DNA of 64,000 nucleotides. Source: Salinibacter altiplanensis (GTDB lineage Bacteria > Bacteroidota > Rhodothermia > Rhodothermales > Salinibacteraceae). A model generated the notes under the pieces. The model saw only the letters and a program-made list of their open reading frames with translations, ran no database searches and had not been told where the DNA came from. Shown here in pieces: positions 57,541 through 64,000 of the stretch. The stretch is taken from positions 591,859 through 655,858 of the forward strand of contig NZ_NCQY01000030.1 of assembly GCF_002894645.1 (NCBI RefSeq), read 5' to 3'. A program made the position numbers and the translations under genes. Position 1 is the stretch's first letter. Each line of letters starts with the position of its first letter.

Positions 57541-57599
57541 CTCGGTCGCTCTGCTCCCAGCGCACTCTGAAAGCACTCGGTCGCTCTGCTCCCAGCGCA
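57541..57599 (+). repeat. 24-bp direct repeat pair
   Basis: Two identical copies starting CTCGGTCGCTCTGCTCCCAG at 57541-57564 and 57576-57599, 35 bp apart. Not a CRISPR array (only two units, short spacer, no leader or cas gene). Confidence 0.7.
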
Positions 57600-57932
57600 A
57601 GATGGCTTCGGCATTTGGCCGGTAGTTCCACTACAGAGCCTCATTTGAGCGCCATTTTGCAGCTTCGTCCACTGTGTTTCCTCGACGGGACTCGTCAGTC
57701 GCTACGCTCGTGTCGGCTGAACATCAATTCCCCCAACAGCTTTTGAGTCCACTAACGGGTGCAAATTCCTTTCGGCAACGGTTTTTCGGGAAACCTTGGA
57801 GCCACTCTCTTTATTTGCTTGCTTCCATCAGGAAAGTTTGGGGATTACAAGACAGAGCTAGAACCACAGGAGAGCCTCTACGGACAAATAGACCACTCCC
57901 CACCGGAGAATCTCGTTTCATCCTACAGCTCC

Positions 57933-58220
57933 ATGAACGACTTCAAGGATTATCCTGAACCGGAGGGCGATGGCGCCTCCCATGTGACACTGTCCGAAGC
58001 AATCGAGTCGGTCCTTGTCCTAATGGCCGAATCTGCCTGCGACCTGAAGGCAATCCGGGATCGTCTCAGAGGAGAGGCCCCGCCCGACGGACCCAACATT
58101 GAGGAGGATGGCCAACTCGGCGCCCAGGCCCGCGCCATTGCCGATCAGTTGGAAACCTGCGTGAATGCCATTCGGATCGCAAGTGGAAAGCCCAGCGACA
58201 GCGATTCCAAGACGGCATAG
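57933..58220 (+). CDS. Small hypothetical protein, 95 aa
   Basis: From the ATG at 57933 (MNDFKDYPEPEGDGASHVTL). Two helices (SEAIESVLVLMAESACDLKA and LGAQARAIADQLETCVNAIR) flank an acidic loop. Acidic composition matches the host proteome. Not recognised. The frame is open to 57759, but the earlier part is unlike a protein. Confidence 0.5.
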   Translation: MNDFKDYPEPEGDGASHVTLSEAIESVLVLMAESACDLKAIRDRLRGEAPPDGPNIEEDGQLGAQARAIADQLETCVNAIRIASGKPSDSDSKTA

Positions 58221-58894
58221 GCCACTGTTCTTCGGGCTCTCTCGTCTCCAACGAGAGTCGTTGGGGACGCCCGTCGACGTGAGAAACAGTATGACCGGCC
58301 GGAAGGGACTGTTGGGGCGACCGCTTTACTTCTGCGCTTCACTTCTGAAACTCACATGCGGGGTTGGACGGCCGCTACTCCGGTGTCTGCCCCGACCTCC
58401 CTGTGCCCTCGTGTGTGTCGCAGGCTCGAGGGGACTCTCCAACGTGTCGAACCAGGGAAGCGACGGTGGGACCCACGAAGTAAGGAGAACGCACGAGGAG
58501 ATGGTTCCGCTCTGAAAATTGGCCCCAGGGCACATGCTTTTCGCCCTCTTCTGCTGTGGCTACGTGCTCGGTCTCATCAAACAGTACAGGGAGGTCGCCC
58601 CCGTCTTTCAATGCCCGAGCGATTTGGGCCCAGGGGTCGTGCAGCCCGCCCCCCACGTGCCAGTCGTGTCTCTTCACCTCAGAGGGAGCCCCCTGGGACT
58701 TGAGAAAGCACCGAGTATTTCAGACGCTTCTCGACACAGGTCTAAACGGCTCCCCCACACGTTCTCCAGTGCCCATGTTCTCCAGTGCCCACCCAATGGG
58801 TCATGCGCCTGTGGAGCCGGAGCAACTGCCCCGACACACAGAGAAAGGCCCTACCAGAGCGTGTCTGATAGGGCCTTTGGGGCAGCGTTGTAAG
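58221..58894. other. Gene-poor region before tRNA-Gly
   Basis: No certain gene. A minus-strand frame at 58375-58677 (KRHDWHVGGGLHDPWAQIAR, then ALKDGGDLPVLFDETEHVAT) reads somewhat like a protein but has no recognised motif; I give it about 0.25. The tRNA terminator lies at its right end. Confidence 0.35.
58842..58880 (-). terminator. Terminator of tRNA-Gly
   Basis: AAAGGCCCTA (58844-58853) pairs with TAGGGCCTTT (58869-58878); on the minus strand the stem is followed by TCTCTG. It lies about 15 bp after the tRNA 3' end. Confidence 0.75.
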
Positions 58895-58970
58895 TGGAGC
58901 GGGCGATGGGATTCGAACCCACGACCTTCTGCATGGCAAGCAGATGCTCTAGCCCCTGAGCTACGCCCGC
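58895..58970 (-). tRNA. tRNA-Gly (anticodon GCC)
   Basis: 76 nt on the minus strand. Acceptor GCGGGCG pairs with CGCCCGC, discriminator T and an encoded CCA (58895-58897). The anticodon arm TCTGC-TTGCCAT-GCAGA gives anticodon GCC, decoding GGC/GGU. T arm with GGTTCGAATCC. Its 3' end shows no adjacent integrase or duplicated segment. Confidence 0.95.
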
Positions 58971-59015
58971 GTCATATTGTAGCTTGTGTGACGAGGAGAT
59001 CTCGGGCGCGTTCCG

Positions 59016-59546
59016 CTAAAATCCAATCTTTTTGGATCCTTCGTCGTCTGCCGGGTCCGGGGCGCCCTCGTTCTCGACGGCCAGCGTGACCGTGAGTGGG
59101 GCAGCCTCCTGTGCAGCCCAAAAGGCCCGCGCATCCTCGTTGGCGGCAAGCACGTTGAGCCGGATGCGCTGTGCCCCAATTCGGTCTGTCCAGTCGCGGA
59201 CCGCCTCCACGAGCTGCGTCCCAAGACCCTGCCGCCGGTCGTTTGGGCGGACGTACAGTTCATCGAGGAAGACCTCGGAGCGTTCCGCGTAGATGGGCGG
59301 TGGGCCCCACCGATGAGCCGTGGCAAAGCCCGCGATGTCCCCGTCCACCTCTGCCACGTACACGCGGTACGTCTCGTCGTCGAGCCACTGGGGAAAGTCA
59401 TTGTCCCAGCGGTCCCGCGCATCTTCCGCGACGCCGAACCGATCCTCCAATTCCTCCTGCTCTTCAAGAAGCTGGGCCCACAGGTCGCCCACCGCGGCTT
59501 GGTGGTGGGTCTGGGCACGTCGCACATGGGGGTAGGGCATGGGCAC
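59016..59546 (-). CDS. GNAT-family N-acetyltransferase
   Basis: 176 residues. Acetyl-CoA-binding motif A is visible in LDELYVRPNDRRQGLGTQLV (R-x-x-G-x-G-T/A) with the typical beta4-alpha3 segment, and motif B in LNVLAANEDARAFWAAQEAA. Such enzymes move an acetyl group from acetyl-CoA to an amine of a small molecule or protein; the substrate is unknown. Acidic as expected. An ATG at 59540 is also possible. Confidence 0.85.
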   Translation of the reverse strand: MPMPYPHVRRAQTHHQAAVGDLWAQLLEEQEELEDRFGVAEDARDRWDNDFPQWLDDETYRVYVAEVDGDIAGFATAHRWGPPPIYAERSEVFLDELYVRPNDRRQGLGTQLVEAVRDWTDRIGAQRIRLNVLAANEDARAFWAAQEAAPLTVTLAVENEGAPDPADDEGSKKIGF

Positions 59547-59598
59547 GGAAGGCGTAGAAATTTAGAGCATGGGGAGCAGCGGTGACGGGCGACAGACG

Positions 59599-60690
59599 CT
59601 ACGTGGTCGCAGGATCGGCCGCGGCGTCGGCCCGGGCACGGTCCAGGTAGCCCTCCGACGCCAGCAGCTCGGCATTCAGGATCGCGCCGCCGGCAGCCCC
59701 CCGCACCGTGTTGTGGGAGAGGAGCACAAGCTTGACGTCGTTAACCGGGCAGTCTTGCACGCGCCCCACAGACACGGTCATGCCCCCGCCGGCCTCCACG
59801 TGTCGCTGCGGCTGAGGAGCATCGGGCGCATCCAGAACCTGGACGAACGGATCGGGGCGACTCGGCAGCGATTCGGTCACGGCAGGGGCCTCAAACGTGC
59901 GGAGCGCATCCGCGACGGCCTCGGCGCCCACATCGCCACGGAACCGGATGGAGGCACAGGCCACGTGCCCATCCCGGACGGGCACACGCGTGCACTGCGC
60001 ACTGAGGGTCAGGTCCGCTGGGACAACCCGGTCGCCCTTGAGCGAACCCAGAATCTTACGCGGCTCCGTCGCCAGCTTCTCCTCTTCTCCGCCGATGTAG
60101 GGAACGACGTTGCCCACTGCGTCGAGCGACGATACGCCCGGGTAGCCAGCCCCGGACAGGGCCTGCAGCATCGTCACCTGTACCGCCTCCGGGGCAAACG
60201 CGTCCATCAGGGGATGAAGCCCGCAGATGAGCCCCGTCGTGGAGCAGTTTGGGTTGGTAACGATGAAGCCCTCGGAGCTCCACGACTGCGCGTCGATCAG
60301 GGACAGGTGGCCGGGGTTCACCTCCGGGATGAGGAGCGGCACCCGGTCGTGCTGCCGGTAGTTTTTGGCGTTGGAAACAACCGGGAGCCCCGCCCTCGCA
60401 AAGGCCGCCTCGATCTCCCCCGCCACGGACGAGTCGAGCGCCGAGAACACGAAGTCGCAGTCCATGGCCTCCGGCTCTGCCAGCTGCACCTCGAGGGACG
60501 CGACGGACGACGGAATCGGCTGTCCGCTCAGCCAGTTCGCCGCGTCCCGGTACGGACGGCCCGCCGACCGCTCGGACGCCGCCACGGCCGTGACCGTAAA
60601 CCATGGATGGTCGTCGAGCAGGCGAACAAACGTCTGCCCGACTGCGCCCGTCGCCCCGAGGATGCCAACCCGATAGTCGTACTCGTCCAT
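59599..60690 (-). CDS. asd: Aspartate-semialdehyde dehydrogenase
   Basis: 363 residues from the ATG at 60690 (MDEYDYRVGILGATGAVGQT). The NADP-binding GATGAVG motif is at 12-18 and the catalytic cysteine is Cys149 in TNPNCSTTG. The enzyme reduces aspartyl phosphate to the semialdehyde, feeding lysine, threonine, methionine and diaminopimelate synthesis. The style (SNAKNYR, NPNCSTTG) is that of the archaeal/fungal-type branch rather than the E. coli type. The frame begins at 60741 but the ATG at 60690 aligns best. Divergent from folD. Confidence 0.93.
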   Translation of the reverse strand: MDEYDYRVGILGATGAVGQTFVRLLDDHPWFTVTAVAASERSAGRPYRDAANWLSGQPIPSSVASLEVQLAEPEAMDCDFVFSALDSSVAGEIEAAFARAGLPVVSNAKNYRQHDRVPLLIPEVNPGHLSLIDAQSWSSEGFIVTNPNCSTTGLICGLHPLMDAFAPEAVQVTMLQALSGAGYPGVSSLDAVGNVVPYIGGEEEKLATEPRKILGSLKGDRVVPADLTLSAQCTRVPVRDGHVACASIRFRGDVGAEAVADALRTFEAPAVTESLPSRPDPFVQVLDAPDAPQPQRHVEAGGGMTVSVGRVQDCPVNDVKLVLLSHNTVRGAAGGAILNAELLASEGYLDRARADAAADPATT

Positions 60691-60919
60691 GATCTTGCAA
60701 GCTGCTCGGAAGAAGGTGAGAACGATCGCCGGGCCCGGCAAGACCTCTGGGCAACTGCGTGGCTGCTACCGTGCGTTTTTCAAGCATGTTCCCCTCCCGG
60801 AAGCGAGCCCCCGCAATCGTCCCCAATTCTTCGTGCGTGGCGGTTTGCGGGCCCCGAGTCGTTTTGTAGGTTATGAGTGTGTTCCAACGCGTCCTCGTTC
60901 CCTTCCTTCTTCTTTCTCT

Positions 60920-61813
60920 ATGCCCGACGCTTCAGACGCCGACCTGCTCGATGGACAGGCCCTTTCTCAGGCCGTTCGCGACGAGGTCAAAGCCGACATC
61001 GCGACCTGGACCGATGATCACCGCCCTCCATTTCTCTCCGCCGTCCTTGTGGGGGACAACGCAGCATCGAAGGCCTACGTGCGCGGGAAGGAAAAAGACG
61101 CCGCGGAGGTTGGCATCGAGACCGAAACGCATCACCTCGACGCCGACACCTCGCAGGACGAGCTCCTCGACCTGGTGCACGACCTGAACGACGATGCGTC
61201 GATCGACGGAATCCTTGTACAGCTTCCACTCCCCGACCACGTCGATGAGCGAACCGTCATCGATGCCGTGTCTCCTTCGAAGGATGTGGATGGCTTTCAT
61301 CCCGAGAACCTGGGCCGGTTGATGCGCGGCACCCCGCGGTACATCCCGGCCACGCCGTACGGCATCATGGAGATGCTGTCCCGCTCCGACATCGACCCGG
61401 AAGGCATGGATGCAGTGATCGTGGGGCGTTCCAACATCGTGGGCAAGCCCCTCGCCAACCTGCTTCTTCGCCGCACCGCAAACGCCACGGTGACCGTCTG
61501 CCACAGCCGCACCAAAGACCTTGCCGCCCACACCCGCCGGGCCGACCTCTTGGTCGCCGCGGCCGGACAGGCCGCCTTCATCGACGCCGACATGGTGAAA
61601 GAACACGCCGTCGTGATCGACGTGGGCATCAACCGGGTGGACGCCCCGTCGACCGACCGCGGCTACCGCCTCGTCGGCGACATCGATTTTGAAACCGTCC
61701 GTCCCAAGGCTCACCGGATCACACCGGTGCCGGGGGGCGTCGGGCTCATGACCCGCGCGATGCTTTTGCGAAATACCCTCAAGGCAGCACGGCTGCGGGC
61801 CGAATCGGCGTAG
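60920..61813 (+). CDS. folD: Methylene-tetrahydrofolate dehydrogenase/cyclohydrolase
   Basis: 297 residues from the ATG at 60920. Conserved FolD motifs: catalytic Lys in KAYVRGKEKDAAEVG, VQLPLPDH, SPSKDVDGFHPENLGRL, and the NADP motif VIVGRSNIVGKPLANLL, ending ITPVPGGVGLMTRAML. It interconverts 5,10-methylene-, methenyl- and formyl-THF to supply one-carbon units for purine and thymidylate synthesis. The frame starts at 60689, but the long extension overlaps the asd start. Very acidic. Confidence 0.95.
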   Translation: MPDASDADLLDGQALSQAVRDEVKADIATWTDDHRPPFLSAVLVGDNAASKAYVRGKEKDAAEVGIETETHHLDADTSQDELLDLVHDLNDDASIDGILVQLPLPDHVDERTVIDAVSPSKDVDGFHPENLGRLMRGTPRYIPATPYGIMEMLSRSDIDPEGMDAVIVGRSNIVGKPLANLLLRRTANATVTVCHSRTKDLAAHTRRADLLVAAAGQAAFIDADMVKEHAVVIDVGINRVDAPSTDRGYRLVGDIDFETVRPKAHRITPVPGGVGLMTRAMLLRNTLKAARLRAESA

Positions 61814-61852
61814 GGCCCGCGGTTCTTTTTTACCTTGCTTCTCCACAGCCTC

Positions 61853-62896
61853 ATGGTGCCGCCCCAATCCATTGCTCAGCGACTCCAAACCCAGGCGGAC
61901 ACCACGGCTCAGTCGGACCCTGGGGCCGTCGGGGCAGCCGCCGATCGGTTCAACAACGCGTTCAGCGAGGGCCTCCGTCTCTTCCTGAACGGAAGGTGGG
62001 AGGGACTCTACGACCACCTCACGTCAGGGGGGCTATATCTCCTGGGCCTGCTCACCGAACGCGGGATCCAGTCTCTCGCGGCGTTTCTGCTGCTGTATGT
62101 CCTCTATCGAGCGCTGTATCTGACATTCGAGCGCACGCTAGACCAAGCCGAGAGCATCGAGCCGGGGCTCCGGAGTCTGCTTCTCAAAACCTTCCGGGTG
62201 GCGTCGTTCTTTTTTATCGGCACGGTGGTTCTCGACCAGCTCGGCGTGAACGTTGCGGTGCTCGTGGGCGGTCTGGGCATCGCGGGAATCGTCGCCGGGT
62301 TCGCCGCGCGGGACTCCCTGGAGAACTTCATCGCGGGCGTCACGGTGCTGGTCGACAAGCCGTTTCAGGTGGGCGACTACATCGAGATCGGTGACCAGTA
62401 CGGACAGGTTGACGAGATTACGCTCCGCTCCACTCGTCTCCGGACGGTTCGGAACCGGATCATGGTGCTCCCCAACACGCACATGATCACGCAGCAGCTC
62501 ATGAACCACACCAAGCAGAACGTGCTGCGCATCGACATTTCCTTCGGCATCGCCTACAAGGAGTTTCCCGACGAGGCACGGGAGGCGCTTCTCTCGCTGT
62601 TTGGGGATGACGACCGCGTCCTGTCCGACCCGGCCCCCAGCGTGGTCGTAACGGAAATGGCCGACTCCAGCGTCACCATGGTCCTTCGCTTCTACACCCG
62701 CGACCCGCGTCAGGAGGTCCCGCTGCGCTGGGAGTACACGGAGGCCGTTCGCGAACGGCTGCGGGAGGCGGGCATCGAAATTCCCTTTCCCCACCGCCAG
62801 CTTTTCCTCGACGAAGCAGAGGCCCTTCAGGGATCGGATCTTCTCTTCCCGGCGAATGGGGAGGGACCACCAACAGAAGGAACGTCAACGGGGTGA
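61853..62896 (+). CDS. MscS-family mechanosensitive channel
   Basis: 347 residues from the ATG at 61853. Two membrane helices (LAAFLLLYVLYRALYLTFER and TFRVASFFFIGTVVLDQLGV) come before the conserved TM3 and beta domain: VAVLVGGLGIAGIVAGFAAR with the pore-lining Gly/Ala pattern, then DSLENFIAGVTVLVDKPFQV and GDYIEIGDQYGQVDEITLRS. It opens under membrane tension to release solutes during osmotic downshock, fitting a halophile exposed to dilution. It is 39 bp after folD and may be co-transcribed. Confidence 0.92.
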   Translation: MVPPQSIAQRLQTQADTTAQSDPGAVGAAADRFNNAFSEGLRLFLNGRWEGLYDHLTSGGLYLLGLLTERGIQSLAAFLLLYVLYRALYLTFERTLDQAESIEPGLRSLLLKTFRVASFFFIGTVVLDQLGVNVAVLVGGLGIAGIVAGFAARDSLENFIAGVTVLVDKPFQVGDYIEIGDQYGQVDEITLRSTRLRTVRNRIMVLPNTHMITQQLMNHTKQNVLRIDISFGIAYKEFPDEAREALLSLFGDDDRVLSDPAPSVVVTEMADSSVTMVLRFYTRDPRQEVPLRWEYTEAVRERLREAGIEIPFPHRQLFLDEAEALQGSDLLFPANGEGPPTEGTSTG

Positions 62897-63146
62897 CGGG
62901 CAACGCAGTCGCCGCGCAGCGCCTCCGGGAGGCCTGGTCCGGCCCCAGTGGCTCCCGCCGCCTCCGTGCTGGCAACATTGTAGATGGGCACAGGTCCCGT
63001 GCCAGGGGCCAACGGACGAACGGTCTTTGCCCCCGCGGCCCGCACCGCCGCGGGGCATGCACGTCCCGGTGCCTGTCGGTCGGCAGTCCAGGGCGGGCCT
63101 GGTGCGCAGTCCTGGGCGGAACCAGGACCAGCGGGCAAGCACAGTG

Positions 63147-63965
63147 CTACTTGGAGGTGTCAGGCTCAGCCGACTCGTCCCAGCCCCAGTCGTCAAAGGC
63201 GTCGAATGCATCGTGGGCCGTCATGTCGTACTGGATCGGCGTGACGGACACGTAGCCCCGCTCGACGGCGGAGAGGTCCGTTTCGCTTCCGTTGTCCAGG
63301 TTCACAAAGGTGCCGGAGAGCCAGTAATAGGACCGGTCAGCGGGGTCGGTGCGCTCTTCGAAGCCCTCCTCCCACCGCGCCCGGGCCTGGCGGGTCAGCG
63401 CAATGCCTTCGATGTCCTCTGCCGACAGCGCCGGGACGTTCACGTTCAGAAGCACGCCCTGGGGCAACTCTCGGTCGAGCGCCCACATCACGATGCGCCG
63501 GGCCCACTGCCCCGCCACCTCGAACTGCGGCTCCGACCACTCGCACAACGAGATCGCGAGGGAGTCCAGCCCGAGAATCGAGGCCTCCGTGGCCGCGCTC
63601 ACCGTGCCCGAGTAGAGCACGTTCACGGCGGTGTTCGGGCCCTGGTTGATGCCACTCACCACCAGGTCGGGCGGTGTATCGAGCAACTCGTGACAGGCAA
63701 GCTTGACGCTGTCGGCGGGCGTTCCGGTCACGCCCCAGGCGGGGATGGGACCCGAGGGCACCTCAAACTCTTCTCGGTGCGCACGCACCGGGTCGCGAAC
63801 CGTGATGGCGTGCCCCACGGCACTTTGCTCGGTGGTGGGGGCCACGACGGAAAGCTCCCCCAGCCCGTCGAGGGCAGACGCGAGCGACTGGATGCCAGGG
63901 GCATGGATGCCGTCGTCATTGCAGAGAAGGATCCGAGGCTCGTCGCCCGACGCAGGGCTACTCAT
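63147..63965 (-). CDS. surE: 5'/3'-nucleotidase SurE
   Basis: 272 residues. The family signature is at the start: [17 protein letters not shown] with the metal-binding Asn16-Asp17-Asp18 pair, then [17 protein letters not shown] and [20 protein letters not shown]. SurE dephosphorylates nucleoside monophosphates under stress and in stationary phase. Length is typical. It is convergent with the MscS gene; the 250 bp between them hold no gene. Confidence 0.95.
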   Translation of the reverse strand: MSSPASGDEPRILLCNDDGIHAPGIQSLASALDGLGELSVVAPTTEQSAVGHAITVRDPVRAHREEFEVPSGPIPAWGVTGTPADSVKLACHELLDTPPDLVVSGINQGPNTAVNVLYSGTVSAATEASILGLDSLAISLCEWSEPQFEVAGQWARRIVMWALDRELPQGVLLNVNVPALSAEDIEGIALTRQARARWEEGFEERTDPADRSYYWLSGTFVNLDNGSETDLSAVERGYVSVTPIQYDMTAHDAFDAFDDWGWDESAEPDTSK

Positions 63966-64000
63966 GTATGATGGGGCTTTGGCTTAAAGAAAAAAAAAAA

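Larger units (their letters stand above)
56949..57932. other. Gene-poor region with a large hairpin and a 24-bp direct repeat
   Basis: About 980 bp without a convincing gene. It contains the long stem-loop 57180-57232 and the repeat pair 57541-57599. Frames on either strand (for example 57313-57600 minus) are repeat-derived and low-complexity. Composition is less extreme than nearby genes. Confidence 0.4.

Noticed and set aside
57541..57599. Two identical 24-bp units resembling a minimal CRISPR
   Set aside because: Only two units with an 11-bp spacer, no leader and no cas gene.
58895..58970. tRNA-Gly as a second attachment site
   Set aside because: No integrase next to it and no duplicate of its 3' end seen in the window; the prophage uses ssrA.
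63976..64000. A-rich end of the window
   Set aside because: Too short and cut by the window edge; probably part of the intergenic region upstream of surE.

Overview
This 64 kb window is a bacterial chromosome segment with high GC content and very acidic proteins. The tmRNA encodes a tag reading ADDYSYAMAA. Together these point to an extremely halophilic member of the Rhodothermota, most likely Salinibacter ruber or a close relative. The species call is an inference from composition and gene style, not from a database search.

Layout. Positions 1-12700 are ordinary host genes: the 3' part of a cystathionine beta-synthase-type gene, a hybrid histidine kinase with an N-terminal DUF3467-like domain, two small unknown genes, rsgA, topA, dps, a glutaryl-CoA-dehydrogenase-like gene, a small outer-membrane-type protein, an orphan HAS-barrel-like protein and mazG. 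The ssrA gene (tmRNA) lies at 12885-13250. An apparently complete prophage of about 39.25 kb is inserted at its 3' end. It is bounded by a 14-bp core (CCCGGCATCTCCAC) at 13238-13251 and 52478-52491, with a tyrosine integrase next to the right end. To the right lie a PIN-domain gene, a gene-poor stretch with small unknown genes (54.2-58.9 kb), tRNA-Gly, a GNAT acetyltransferase, asd, folD, an MscS channel and surE.

Prophage organisation. The leftward late region (35.3 down to 13.4 kb) encodes, in transcription order, two small sigma-factor-like proteins, terminase, portal, MuF-like head protein, scaffold, P22-gp5-like coat protein, connectors, tail tube, a chaperone pair with a possible -1 frameshift, tape measure, tail tip, fibre and lysis proteins. 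This is the plan of a long-tailed siphovirus. A leftward lysogeny and cargo block (35.5-39.7 kb) holds a proteasome-like Ntn-hydrolase homologue, a decayed secreted nuclease gene, a Panacea antitoxin with a RelE/ParE-like partner, two lipoproteins and a LexA-type repressor. The rightward early region (39.8-51.0 kb) holds a Cro-like protein, a structured non-coding leader with a tRNA-like element, a RecE-like exonuclease, a protein with an SSB-like tail, a replication initiator carrying iterons inside its coding sequence (a lambda-O-like origin), a DnaB helicase, a VRR-NUC nuclease, a HerA-like ATPase and an excisionase.

The most interesting candidate system is in the late control region. Two adjacent genes look like separate sigma region 4 and sigma region 2 proteins. 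They sit at the head of the late region, behind a strong terminator. A 15-bp motif (GTAACCCCCCGYAGT, read on the minus strand) recurs exactly three times, in the gaps before the terminase, the scaffold/coat and the lysis genes. I infer a split phage sigma factor driving late promoters. The iteron origin, the Ntn-hydrolase homologue, the Panacea toxin-antitoxin pair and the tRNA-like element are further points of interest.
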